Assembly (NCBI GenBank): GCA_002118135.1
Contig: BDIU01000388.1
Location: 124,001 to 188,000, forward strand
Length of the DNA stretch: 64,000 bases
Reading direction: 5' to 3'
Origin: Trebouxia sp. TZW2008
Lineage: Eukaryota; Chlorophyta; Trebouxiophyceae; Trebouxiales; Trebouxiaceae
The position numbers were made by a program, and so were the translations under genes. This document shows positions 1 through 11,474 of this stretch, in pieces. How positions within the stretch are numbered: the stretch's first letter is position 1; each line of letters begins with the position of its first letter. The notes beneath the pieces were generated by a model, which did not search any database, was not told where the DNA came from, and saw only the letters and a program-made list of their open reading frames with translations.

Positions 1-461
1 CTGGTCAGGCGCCACTGCTGGAAGTCAAGCACCAAGTCATTGGCAATCATGATCTACCAAACAGCCTTGCCCTTTGGTTTGCAAGATGATGACCAAAATT
101 TAAGACTGCATGCCATCACAGTCATACCACATTGCATTGCTTGTTGTAGGCAAGGTGCTAGATGTGATTAGGCGGAGGACCTTGTGTGCAAGTTTAAGCA
201 GCAGCCACCTGACCATGCGCAATCGCAATGCATCGAACAGCATTTGCTTGAGCTTGCAAGATGCTGAGCAAAACCTCTGACTGCATGCAATAGTACTCAT
301 GACAGTTTGCACATTCTAGCAAAGATGCCTGCTGTGTTGCAGAGCTATGTGAGGCACAAATCCAAGCATCACAGGTGCTTCTGTTGACTCCAGCTCCAAT
401 CATGACGCGTGACAGCGCAGACCTTTCTTGTCTGTTTTGCATGCATGTGATTTCGACATAC

Positions 462-3400
462 CTGCAGGCGTGCAAGCTGCACTTTGCCATCTTTGAATTT
501 TGCTCCAGATACCTTCTGCCACCAAGGCAGATCCATGCCCTGCTTCATGGCCTCTGCTGTGTATGGAGAAGAGTACTCGTCATCAAAAGCATTGCTGCTG
601 GCAGCTTCTGCAATCTTGGATGCTGCCTACAAGCCAAGCAAGCTGTTTTCTTTCTGTATTCACACCCTCTGATTGGGATCATGGGCTTTTCATTACACTG
701 ATGCGCTCTCATGCAGTGCATTTCCTCCTCACTGGAAGCAAGTGCTTGCAGTGAAGCTTGATAGAGTGGCGTTGCATATGTTCTAGTGTGCATCTTGCAA
801 TAACATAATGCATGTCCAGCATGCGTGCATAGAATTGAGGTGGCTCAACGCATTGGCACTGTGCCGTTTCTGTGTCAGAGACAGCCGTATTGATATAGCC
901 AACAAATGATGACAGCACTGCCCGCCTGCAATAGCCTCAGCTTACAACAAGCTGGATGTGTGTTGCCTTGCTGCCAATGAAGACTAAACGCAGCATCATG
1001 CATTGCAGCTGCATGGAATGGGACTCTGCAGACTTGCTGCAACAGCCCAAAAAACCTTGCACAGTGATCTGCTTCAACCACTGAAATGTCGCATCAAGCA
1101 GCCGGAGCTGACACTACTTCACAGCAAGGGCAGACAAACAACTCGGCAATGACAGTCTGGAGCGCTGATGGATTCAAACCACCGCTTGTATGCTTGCTGC
1201 AGAGGTCTCATGATCCTGTTGTATGTATACAGAAGGAGTAAAGTGCCCGCACATGAGAACGCAAGTTTGCTGTGGATTTTTGATCAGAAGGCGCCCTGAT
1301 CTTGAGGTGCAACTTGATGTACACGTCAACTAATTCATCTAAAGCCAAAAACGCATTATATGCCTGATTACTGCAAACTCAGACATGTTCCACAATAACA
1401 GCAGCAGCACCAGCACCAGCAGCCAAACCGATAGCAACAATGATACTAACGGTGATGACCAGGCTGCAGTGCCCACCTGCTTGACGTCATCTTCTGAAGT
1501 AGGCAACAAAGGTATGAGCTCCTCCAGGTGCAAGTTGTCCCACAACCCATCTGTCGCCGCCACCACTACATCTCCATACTCAAGCTGCAGCTCATAGGAC
1601 GAGGCGTCTTCAGGCTTGTCTGTATCCTCTGTGAAGTCTGGGCAGGCCGCAAATTGGTAGGGGCAGTCAAAGAAGTGTTGCAACGGGTTGCTTTGAGCTA
1701 TGACCTTGCCTTTACGGAACACAGCAAAGCCACTGTCACCCTGCACACCAGGACCTGATGCAGTGAGCACAAGTTGCTCAGCACCACACTTTGAAGACAG
1801 GGCTCTGGCTGCAGCTGATAGGATGAGGCATCTTCAGGCTTGTTAGTATCCTCTGTAAAGTCTGGACAGGCAGCAACTGAAAGGGGCAGTCAAAGAAGTG
1901 CTGCAGCGGTTCGCTTTGAAGTGTGACCTTGCCTTTGCTGAAGACAGCAAAGCCACTATCACCCTGCACAGCACAATAGTCTGTATTGATTGCTTAGCAT
2001 CATGCTTTCACAGTCGAAGAAGCACACAGCATGAGGCGTCTCCAGGCTTGTCTGTGTCCTCTGTGAAGTCTGGGCAGGCTGCAAAGTGGTAGGGGCATCT
2101 GAAAAGGAGTTGCAGCTGGTGGCTTTGAGCTGCGACATTTCCATTGCAAAAAACAGCAAAACTACTGTCACCCTGCACAATACAGTGTGATGCATCAGTG
2201 TCAAGTTTTCACCAGCATGATGTAAACCTGATTCTGATTACCAAACAAACATGCACATTTCTCGATGTGTGCCACAAGTCACTGCAGCCTCCCTGCATGA
2301 CACAATGTGCTACATGCATGCATGAGTGCCAGTAGCTCAGCATCATGCTTTGTCATGCAACGCTGACACGAGACTAGGCAGATGACTCACTGTATGCCAT
2401 GGTTGCTCAGACCAATCTGCAAACAAATAGGCATGCTGAAGCTGTTCTAAAGCATCTGCTTGCTGCACGGTTACTGTGCTAGCTTTGTTTCTCTTTTTGA
2501 AGATGTGTACATGTTGTGAGTGCAGGCACGGTGTCTCTGGTTCATTGCAGCAATCTCGAATGCACATTGCTTGCTCTGGCATCTCACCAGATTTGACGCC
2601 TTCAGAGTGTTTGTGCCATCTTTCAACTGAAGTATGAGGGCAGTTGAGGAGCCTGGCTGCCTTGTGGCTTTGTGTGCGGCTGCAAGAGCAGTTTGGGGGT
2701 TGCATTCTGAGAAAGATGTACTTGCAGCTGAGCTGACTCGCTGATCAGAAGAGTCGCTAGCGCTGCTGTTGCTGGCGGTGGATGTCGATGGTGATGCATT
2801 GCTGCTGTTGCTGAAAGATGGAGGCTCAGATGCAGGTGCAGCGTTTGAGGACGTCTTGGCCGAAGCAGTGCTTGTTTGCTGTGATGCCTGGCTTTTAACT
2901 TGACTGTTTGCTGCTGAGCTTGAGGGTTTAGCTGAAGCAGTGTTTGCTGCAGCTGTTGACGAGGCAGACTCAGCAGAGTCACTTGCTGAGCTTTCTTCTT
3001 CGAAGCTCTCAAAGTGGAGCTTAGCTTCCCTCATCAATGTTTTGGAATACTCTGCACGACATAGATGCTGACGCGATGTACTTTTGCAGCTGAGTTGGTT
3101 GCTTGGCAGTCTATTGCTTTGAAGGTTGCATGCATGACCCCTCGCAAGTTGGTGCAAAACACCTTTATGCACTTTGCATGCACATGGCAGCTATGAAAAA
3201 GTCTATTGACCAAGCAGGAATGATGTTGCAGACGTTGCAGTACAAATGACATGTCCAAGGATGTTCAGAGCACTGATGTGTATGTTTGTTCTTGAAAAAC
3301 AGTGCGCATCGTACCTGCTGGATTGATGCCGCTATTGGCCCACCCTCCCACTCCATCTGCTACTCCAAAAGCTGTGCTGCCCTGCTCGCTGATGAAGAAA

Positions 3401-3804
3401 GCGTCCTCGCCCCCATATGCAAGCTGCACAACATAGATTGGCTCATGCAAGGATCCATTGAGGCAAGCAGCTACTTGTCACCCTGTTATCACCTTGGCTG
3501 GATGGGGGATCTCGTGAGCTGCGATCGTGAGCTTTAGCCTAGGAGCACCCTGGAATTTAGCTTGCTCGGTCGCTTGAGATGCTCGGATCGAAACTACGAA
3601 CACGATTCGATTGCTAAGATCGCACATATACAAAGTTGCGGGGCTGCATCCAACGTTCCAGACAGTGATCGCACCTGTTATTCGCCTCCTTCGAATGCCT
3701 GATTGACTTACGAGAAGACTCTGCGATCGGCGTTGCGACAAAGCAAACTGGGCGGCCCCGTGAAAGCCTCGGACGCAATTTGCGCCCGACAAGGCGGTGT
3801 GCAT
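462..3804 (-). CDS. PP2C-family Ser/Thr phosphatase, PPTC7/plant PP2C-74-like (3' end beyond window)
   Basis: Exons read on the minus strand: 3804-3493, 3423-3315, 3051-2588, 1740-1477, 626-462. All junctions are GT/AG and in phase, giving 438 residues. Family: metal-dependent protein phosphatases of the PPTC7/At4g16580 type, which act in mitochondria or plastids. Seen: HEIPHPAK, GGEDAFFI, the metal-binding DGVGGW, PGSSTALIL, NLGDSGF and ATDGLWDN, in the family order. The terminal D-D-I-T motif is not present and should lie left of base 1. The first about 80 residues are Arg/Ser-rich and look like an organelle transit peptide; the start at 3804 is chosen because it is open to the conserved region, but a downstream start is possible. 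Exon 3 carries a Ser/Ala-rich insert of about 100 residues inside the catalytic domain. Intron 3 holds two decayed copies of exon 4. The gene is divergent from URM1. Confidence 0.88.
1790..2172 (-). pseudogene. Two decayed tandem copies of PP2C exon 4
   Basis: Within PP2C intron 3, two segments repeat the start of exon 4 with its TGCAG acceptor. The nearer copy (starting 1963) keeps GDSGFAVF and QHFFDCPF, then loses one base relative to the real exon, shifting frame before the ACPDFTED segment. The farther copy (starting 2172) stays open for 52 codons, GDSSFAVF through ACPDFTEDTDK, then meets a stop. Neither has the TDGLWDN part, so neither can replace exon 4. Copy starts are about 210-220 bp apart. 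Confidence 0.85.
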
Positions 3805-4191
3805 AGCAAGCTCCGTTCAACCCGACCCCTCAATATAACAGGTTTTGTCGAGCTTCGACAAGATGCAGCGGGCTGTCAGTGCGCGTCTGCAGGCAGCTTG
3901 CGCGTCTGTCAAGAACGGCCAACCGAACAACGGGCGCGACGTGATGCTATTCCCATGCAAAGATGCATTACTTTGCTTGCTCAAAATGTGTTGCTCTCTA
4001 TCTGGACGCATGACTAAACTCTGCACAACACGAACAGTATGCGCTTTTTGACAGCGTTTGACTGCGAGACCCGGACTCAACAAAAGCGGCGTATCGATCG
4101 TCTTCACAATCGCCTCGGAATCAGACGGCTTGCTGCGTTTCAGGCACCCGTCGCGCGTATCGTAGCTGAGATCGTTGCAGAAGGCTGATAC
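3805..4191. promoter_or_regulatory. Shared divergent promoter region, PP2C / URM1
   Basis: The two start codons are 387 bp apart and face away from each other. The interval is visibly richer in CpG than the flanking introns. No TATA box was confidently recognised. A bidirectional promoter is inferred from spacing and base composition only. Confidence 0.5.
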
Positions 4192-5123
4192 ATGGTCAAA
4201 GTTGCTGTCGAGTTCAGGTATGGAATGTCTGCGCAATGCATTCCGTACGAGTCATCGGCCACAACTTGAGCGATGCATGCGCGAGATAGCGGGGGACTCG
4301 AAATGTTGTTTGGCAATCAAGCAAGCGCTTCTGTAGACGTAACGCCCAAACCCGGCTGCGAGGTCCGGTGAACGTCCGCGCTTGCGCTGATAATGCCTGA
4401 CAATGATTACACGCGTCAATTGAGACAATGCAGCTGTTGTTGCAGCTTGATCTTGGCTCATTGTTGATCTGGCTGAGGGACAACTTGCTGACTGAAAGGC
4501 CTGAGCTCTTCCTGCAAGGCAATACAGTGTAAGTCTGCATGCTGAGCACTTCAGCTGATCCATGCAATGCAGGTTGCATCTAGCTGCCATGCAAATGTCC
4601 AACTTGCTCGTGCCATGCAGGCGTCCTGGCATTCTTGTGTTGGTGAATGATGTTGACTGGGAATTAAGGTGCTGAACAGCATGTCTTACAGCAGCAGGCA
4701 CCTCGTTGTTGCATGCTGAAAGCTGAGCAGCTTGAAGTACATTGCCCTGCAGCTACTGTGCATGCCAGCTCCTCAGGCTTCTCTTTCCTGTTTGTGGTCA
4801 TGTCCTGTCTGCAAGTATTGCTGCCTTGTGCACTGCCCTCACAATTGTGTGCATTCTGTGTGCACTCTGTCTGTATTCTGTGTGCATTATGTGTGGCCTT
4901 TCATATGTCACGGGTGGCGTTCATACATTGATACATGAGGAAGCTCAGCGTGCAATGTGCATCAGTGACCAGCGTCTGATAGTTATCATCACAACACAGA
5001 CTATGTTGCTGAGCAATTCTGTGCATGTTGACACACTCTTGTCTTCCATGCAGTGGCATGCTGGAAACAGTTCTTGAGGATGACGACGTGGTAGTGTTCA
5101 TATCAACACTGCATGGTGGTTGA
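4192..5123 (+). CDS. URM1: Ubiquitin-related modifier 1
   Basis: Five exons: 4192-4217, 4290-4362, 4446-4528, 4621-4668, 5054-5123, all in phase, 99 residues, the usual length. URM1 is a ubiquitin-fold sulfur carrier. Its C-terminal glycine is thiocarboxylated by an MOCS3/Uba4-type enzyme, and the sulfur is used for 2-thiolation of the wobble uridine of cytosolic tRNAs; it can also be conjugated to proteins. Seen: MVKVAVEF start, GGLEMLF, LLTERPELFLQGNTV, RPGILVLVNDVDWEL, and the terminal VVVFISTLHGG followed directly by a stop, exactly where the family's di-glycine tail ends. The first exon is only 26 bp. The start is supported by matching the family N-terminus. Confidence 0.95.
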
Positions 5124-6577
5124 ATTCACCATTTGACTTCATTCAGGCAAAGGGCTCAGACTTCAGTTTGATTGCCTGAGTGGGCCGCTGCAGCCATTAG
5201 CCTTTGTGCTTTGGCATGCCGGACAAGGGCCCTTTTGCAGCCATGGGGCAAGACCTGCACCAATGACCTTTGCATCATCTACATAGCAGACTGCGGGAAA
5301 AACCCAATATGCAGTCTGCATTGTGCCATCAGCATGCTGATCATTTTCAAGTCTGCAACGCAAGTTTTCATCTCCCAACATGCTTCATGAATGCCTTGTG
5401 ATCAGACTGCACTGATGAGGGCAGTGATCAGGACCTTGTTGGATTCTGAGTTGGCATATCAAGCTGATGCACGCAATCAAGTGTATTATCAAGTGCATTG
5501 ATCCAATACATTTGCAGGGATGCAGACATTGCGGCCAGCCAGTATCTTTCACACTTTCCAAATCTTTGCACTTTGTGTGCTTCAGTTCCTTCTTCACTTT
5601 AAATTGGGTTGCATGTGATCAGGAATACTGTACAAGTACTGTGGCCTTCCCGCCAGACTATTATTGAAGTGTGCCATTACTGCTGGTGATTTCTGTTCAA
5701 TTGTTTGTTCACCGCCTTTCGATGACACCCACCCTTGCTAGACGTTGCCCAATTAGTGAGGCTGGTTCAATGCTGATGCAACACTGAAGGGGAGAGTAGC
5801 GCAGGCTTCAAGAGCAGGTTGAATTAAAAAATCCAGAGAGAAGCGCTATACTATACTGAAATTCATCCTACACTAGAGCTGTTCCATGTCAGTGAGCTGA
5901 AGCTGTTACATTTCAGTCAGCTGACCTGGATGGTACTACTGACAGACGCTGCAGCTGCAAGGCACTCTCCCTACATAAAGAAATATCCGAATGCCACCAC
6001 ACCAGCATGATGTCAACAGGTGAATGGGCTGGTTGGCAGATTTGTAAGACAGAACAGACTATTCTGGGGCTCTTGCAACAGCATTTTGGGTTTGAAAACT
6101 GTCTCTGCAGTCAGACAGTACTGACTCGTCACAATCTGCTGGTGACTTATTAAACCAGTGTGTTCTGAGGTGCCACAGTGATTTGCAGCAGAATTTACTA
6201 CAGCAACACTGCTCGCCTCTGTGCATAACATGATTGCACGCAGTTAAAATCTGGACGCCCTGCTAAGAAAAACCCTCTGGCAAACTATTTCTGGAATTGA
6301 CAGCTTTGAAAGTTTGCTGCAGCGTTTTCTGACATGAAGGAGCTTGAGCTCACACATACAAGGAGCTTCAAGCTGCATGAAAGACAGCAGCATAGCTGAG
6401 CAGTGCCAGAATAAAGACAAAGCGAGAGGCGGAAGCAACAAGGATGCAAATTGATACCATAGAACAAGACAGTATTGAAATGGTCTAGCTGCAATCTTGT
6501 CAGAAATGATGACAAGACAGCAAGGAAAGCACTGAGCCTGACACTCCTGGACCTCAAAACTGCTGGCTTTGACTAGC

Positions 6578-6637
6578 AGAGAAAAGTGTACGCCGTTTGG
6601 CGTCACAACGGGAGCTCTTGTCCATAGAGGCAGCCCG
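6578..6637 (+). repeat. Dispersed double-hairpin repeat, copy 1
   Basis: About 60 bp with the shape AGAAAAG-T-TACGCC-n4-GGCGTC followed by GGGAGC...GAGGCAGCCC. The first half is an ACGCC/GGCGT palindrome; the second half is a degenerate GCCTCT/AGAGGC hairpin. The same sequence recurs at 9981, 46081 and, inverted, at 63367. Confidence 0.7.
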
Positions 6638-6708
6638 TGACTTGACTGGCACTAATGTCTTGCAAGCATCACCGTGATTGGCTGATAAAGTACAACAGAT
6701 GGGCTTCC

Positions 6709-6831
6709 CAACCCATCAGCGCATAGAGGCAACTTTGGACGGATGGGCACTCGCATGTTAGCGCATAGACGCAACTTTGAAAAGATGGGCACAACCCATC
6801 AGCGCATGGACACAACTTTGAACAGAAACTA
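6709..6831 (+). repeat. Degenerate tandem repeat, three units of about 42 bp
   Basis: Three successive units contain CAGCGCATAG-A-GCAACTTTG or close variants, starting near 6717, 6760 and 6800. No coding role is visible. Confidence 0.6.
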
Positions 6832-7115
6832 TCTGTGCTCTCAGCAGAGAGTGGCAGCGGAAAGGGACAAATCTGATGGTCTCAACTACAAGGTGGACAG
6901 TACAAGAGCCGAGGTTGGCAATTGTTCATCGTGCTTGCGCAGGATCAAAAGGCAAAATCTGAATGGCAGAGTCAACAAAGAAACGGAGAGGGGGGGCACA
7001 AGGAGCAAGATGTAAGACCACAACGACCAAAGACCTCTCAGCAGACTTGCGCTGAGCCGAAGAACTTTTTCGGAGAGTCCAGAATGCGTGTTGTCCCAAT
7101 TTTCAGCTGAGACTT

Positions 7116-9148
7116 TTATGGGCTGTCCTCTTCCATTTCGGGAACTTGATCAGCCAGAATCCTCTCAGCAGCATTTTGTGGAACTGCAATTCTGTGGCGT
7201 GCTTTGCAGTTCATCTTGCTCTTCTTGAGCTTGTAATTGAGCTTGAAAATGGACTGGCGGTACTTCTTGATGGCAGCGTTCAAATCTGATCCGCCTTGTC
7301 CCTGCAAGGCATACGCCACTCTCATGTAATTTCTATCACTAGGCATATGCACACATTGCACTGCTGTTGCTCCAGTGTCAAACTGTCAATGTGTGCATCA
7401 TCGACCTCATGCATGGGGTGCAGATGAGTTGCCGCCAACAGCTATGAAGACTTTAAAGCTCATGCTGCAAAGCTGCCCATTGAGGAGCTTTTGATCTATT
7501 GAGCTGCTCAGCTGCCCGTGATTGCCAGACTCGCTCACATGTGCTTTCAAGCCAAGAAGTCAAATGATTCGCATCTGGCGCCCTACCCCAGACTGACTCT
7601 ATCAACTGATTAGATTGATAGATAACTGTTGAGCTGCAGCAAATGCATCACGCAACTGCGTGTAGGCCAGTGAAGTTATTGCAGAGTGCACAGATTGAGC
7701 AAATAGCAGAGTCATGCAATCTCACTGACTTGCGCAGACTTGGTGTTACAATGATTCAGTAAAGTGACCGTCTTACGGTGACAGAGTCCATGTGAGACTG
7801 TAACGCCTCCAGCACATGTGCCTTCTGCCCAGAGCAAGCTTCACCCTCATCCCTGTTAGGATCTTTCTCAGCCTGTAACCAAGGTCAAGCAGACAGGGTC
7901 ACGCATCATGTGAGGAACAATACCAACAGGAAACAGATGCTGTCAACTTGCTGTGCTCTGCATGTCCTGTTTTGGAGTTTGAGCTGCAGGGCACCAACAT
8001 TGAGTTTCACTGCATGGTCTAATTTCTGACATTGAGCTACATATCACTGACAGTGAAGATTGCATTGCATGGCTTCCATCAGAGCAGTCACATTGTGTCA
8101 ACAAGCACTGAACAGTATACAGAATGCAAAAGACATGCATGCAATGGTGTGCAACACCTGCAACTCCTTCATGGCCAAAGCTCAGCCAATGCTGAGCCCT
8201 AAAACAGATGCCTTGCAAACAACTTGGCAGGCTGCTTTGCAGCTCAGCAGACGGTATTGGTAGACAAGGGGCTCACCAGGTACTTGTCTGTTTTCTCAAT
8301 TACGCTGCGCAAGGATGCACGGGTCCGATATGGCCAGCGTGTCAAACCTAAAGTTCTGCATACCCGCTTCATCACTGATAGCCCAAGGTCAAGCGACTTT
8401 GCAGCTTCCTGCAACCCATCATGCACCAATCAGCACCTGACAGGATACACATGCAGCAAACCGAAGCAGTGAGAACTATGCTGCAGATGTCACTCAGCTC
8501 GGTACATAGGCATGAAAACACAAAATAATCGATTGTGCAAAATGGCACAGCACATGCCATGCAAGAATGAACATGTGCATCCAATCAAGTGTACAACTTG
8601 CACATGCTTACTGGCAGGCTGCATTAGCAAGGGTGGTACAAGGGTGGCCACATCCTTGAAGTAAACATGCATGACAATCAGCACATAATGCACAAAACAC
8701 AAGCATTGAAGACTCGTAATCACTGCAACTGAGAGTGTGACAATGCATTGGCTGAAGCATGAGACAAGACACGGGGTTGTGAGGTTGCTCACAGCAAGTG
8801 GCATATCAAAGCAGTTGTTCTTGCGCAGAAACTCCACAGTGATGTGGTCAATCTTAGTTCTCTTGCGTCCAGCAAACTTGGGGGCATGCTTGGACTCCGA
8901 CTCGGCCTCGCTATAACAGCAGAAACAGCAGTCATTTGGCGGTGCAGGGCAACTTTGTCAGAGAGGAATGTTGCCGCATGCAAGGCATTGAACAGGGCAA
9001 GGAACACATTAAGAAGATATACCCAAAATAACTGAGCACAAAAGTATGTTGTCATCGCTTGACCATGTGTTGTGTACTGACATGAATCAGAGGAGCAAAG
9101 TCCAGACTTTGCAACAAGACTTCTTTTCTTGAACTTGGATTGAGGCAT
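7116..9148 (-). CDS. RWP-RK domain transcription factor, short (RKD-like)
   Basis: Minus-strand exons 9148-9078, 8910-8793, 8408-8277, 7872-7777, 7301-7116, in phase, 200 residues. RWP-RK proteins bind DNA in plants and green algae and control nitrogen responses (NLP group) or egg-cell and gamete identity (RKD and MID group). Seen: a basic N-terminus (MPQSKFKKRS, GRKRTKID), then the domain from ITVEFLRKNNCFDMPLA into EAAKSLDLGLSVMKRVCR and the diagnostic TRWPYRTRASL at about residues 95-105. The C-terminal third is polar and ends with a basic helix (KKYRQSIFKLNYKLKKSK). There is no PB1 or GAF-like region, so it resembles the short RKD/MID class more than NLP. An in-frame stop nine codons upstream supports the start. 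The stop of the next upstream gene is only 62 bp away. Confidence 0.88.
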
Positions 9149-9210
9149 AGATGTAAACGTTGCTGGCAGAACTGTCTATGAATATTTTCAACCTGACCGT
9201 GAGCGCCTAC

Positions 9211-11474
9211 TTACTTTGAGCAACACTCGTTGGCTTTCTCTGGTCTACCTGAACTGGGGCATGGTGTGTTTAGCGTCTTCATTGCATCTTGAACATCTGC
9301 TGGGCATACATCGCTGCATCCAGAAGCTTGACTGCCAAAGGATCCACCAAAGTAGTCACCTGTGCAACAGAACCCCCAGCGTAACCATTTGGCATTATAA
9401 GATTTTCACCAGTGTTTCAATGCAATTTGCAACGTTTGATTGCTCAAGAGTACACCAAAGTAATCGCCTGTTAGGTTGCAACCCCAGCATGCTTCTTTTG
9501 ACGTGCATTGGCAAATGATCAAAGGCAGTACAGCAAGGTTCCAAAGCAAAGCAACAAGCTTCATGCACATGTCGTCATGTGTTCATGTCATATGTATTGC
9601 TCACTGCTATCAGTCTCTTGACCAAGTCTAACCTCTGTAGCGTGCTGTGACGCATAGCACGAGTACAAGCTTCAATGTTTGGGCTATGGTCTGGACTATG
9701 GTTTGGACTGCAATTTGAGCTACGACTCGAGAGAAAAGGGGGCAACACTCTCAAAGACTATGAATTCCTAAGGAAAAAGAGGGGAGTTGTTCGAAGAGGG
9801 GAGATGCTCACCAGAAGATGGTGAAGCTGGCAAAGGACATGGCCCAGGCCATGCAGCAGCAGCAACAGCAGCCGCATCCAGGTTCTGCTCAACTTTTGGC
9901 TTGACAAAACGCACATCAGATGGTGCGATTGCTGATTCCAAACCAGCAGCCTGCAAAGAATACATTGGGTGTAAAGAACAGAGACAGCAAAGTCTACGCC
10001 CTTAGGCGTCAAAATGGGAGCCTCTGACTACAAAGGCAGCCCAAGATTGGGTGTAGAGGAACAGAAGAAGCTGTGCACCATAATGCGCATGATCAAGGTG
10101 TATTGCAGCTGATATGCATGCAAGGAAGACAACATTACAGGGCAAGGAAGACAACAAAACAGGGCACGGGTGCAGTGCTGCTTGATGCAACTATAGCAAA
10201 TGTGCTGTAAGCCTTTGCTTAGTGAGCAACATGCTATGGCAAAAGACTGCCAAGTTACGTGCATACATTGAATTCTGACACATTGCATAGGATGTGGACT
10301 CAGAGAAGCTAACTGGCAAATTCAGTGACTTGCAATTGAAAGCCTGGTGGTATCATGAACACAGCCTGGTACAGAAGACCAATGATGCTGAGTGTTCTTG
10401 AGCAATTCGAATGTATGCTGAATACCCGACATGCTCTGCTATTGAAATTATTCAAGGCTTGTATATGAAGCTATGCAACTGAAAATGAGTGGGCATGGCA
10501 TTTGAGGTAGCACACACTCCTGACAACTGTATTTCAGGGCAACTTGAGCAAGCAGTCGGTTGTCTGACCTGAAATTGGGACCCAAGCATTGCTAAGTCTG
10601 ATTGTAGTACAGCATTGCCACCATGGCGCGATGGGTTGCGTTGCCAGCCTGCAAATCAAACATCATGAACGGGGCGGACTGCCAGACATTGGGCGATCAA
10701 GAAGAAGAACAGCGTGTGGCAGCAGGCGCCAAATCAATGTGCTATGAAGCCAACAACAACAATGTTGTATATATGTTGTATATATGCCAGTAGGCATGAC
10801 AACCAGCCTTTGGCTAAGAAATGCGCTGCACATTTGCAGAAAGGCGAGTGCTCTTTGCGCATGTGCTATGTGACCAACAGCAACAACGTTATATGCCAGT
10901 ATGCGTCATGATAAGCAAGCTTTCTGCAGAAAACAGTGCGCACTTGGCCAATGCCTACTGCTGTTAGAGCAATCTGATTTCTGTTACCTGCTGAGGATGC
11001 TGGCGTGGAGAGATCTGAAAAGCTGAGCTGCTGCTGAATTGACTGCTGCCTCAGTGCCCTTTGCTGGTTCAGTATGCGCTCGCCGGTGGGAGATTGCCAC
11101 TCAGGTGCAAGCACAGAAGGCAGACTGCTACTTGCAGGTCCAAAAACAAGGGCTGACTGTTGCTGAAGATCTGAGCCAGCAGAAGAGGCACCGCTGTCAC
11201 GCTGCCATTGCCAATCGCAGTTGAAGCCGGCAGCAGCTGGCCGCAAGTGATCGCTGTGCTGCCACTGCCGTACCGACGGCTGTTCTCCAAACAAAGGGCC
11301 TGCTAGTTCCGCTCGTGGAAAGTCTCTTCGGCAGTCTATGATAGCACTCGTGTACGGCTGACAAGTGTGCAAGGCTGAGCTGCCGGACAAAGCGAGCTGG
11401 TCGGCATATCTCAAGACGTGCTCTGAAAACAGCTGTGCATCGTCTGATCGAGCGGCTGTCTGGAACCGATACAT
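9211..11474 (-). CDS. Unrecognised protein, 284 residues, four exons
   Basis: Proposed minus-strand exons: 11474-10988, 10648-10569, 9950-9812, 9359-9211, all joined in phase by GT/TGCAG or close variants. The first exon is a long polar, Ser/Gln-rich open region ending LSFSDLSTPASSAG. The second encodes WQRNPSRHGG. The third encodes RFVKPKVEQNLDAA followed by an Ala/Pro stretch. No family is recognised. The frame of the last exon is uncertain: the phase-consistent reading starts GDYFGGSF, but another frame of the same exon (reading VDPLAVKLLDAAMYAQQ, then a stop) looks more helix-like. A decayed copy of the last exon's start lies at about 9425-9485. Intron 2 carries a double-hairpin repeat. 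The gene lies head-to-tail with the RWP-RK gene. Confidence 0.45.
9425..9485 (-). pseudogene. Decayed copy of the last exon's 5' part (unrecognised gene)
   Basis: On the minus strand, an acceptor-like CTAACAG is followed by GCGATTACTTTGGTG, closely matching the real exon start GTGACTACTTTGGTG about 120 bp away. The following bases match only loosely. Confidence 0.55.
9981..10043 (+). repeat. Dispersed double-hairpin repeat, copy 2
   Basis: Matches the 6578 copy: TACGCC-n4-GGCGTC, then GGGAGCCTCTGAC...AAGGCAGCCC. It lies inside intron 2 of the unrecognised minus-strand gene, close to its acceptor. Confidence 0.7.

Larger units (their letters stand above)
5124..7115. other. Intergenic region between converging URM1 and RWP-RK genes
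   Basis: No exon chain with good splice sites and family similarity was found on either strand. The stretch contains one copy of a short double-hairpin repeat (about 6578-6637) and a three-unit degenerate tandem repeat of about 42 bp (6709-6831). It should hold the 3' untranslated regions of both converging genes. Confidence 0.5.

Noticed and set aside
6244..6606. Recurring MTPNGV-F peptide at 6.6, 10.0, 46.1 and 63.4 kb suggesting copies of an isoamylase exon
   Set aside because: The peptide comes only from the palindromic ACGCC-n4-GGCGT core. The flanks do not extend the similarity, and upstream codons include stops in two copies. A dispersed repeat explains it better.
9787..10005. Plus-strand Gln-rich C-terminus (KMVKLAKDMAQAMQQQ) opposite the minus-strand exon
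   Set aside because: It has no pyrimidine-tract acceptor upstream and no partner exons on the plus strand, while the minus strand has a strong acceptor and donor in phase.
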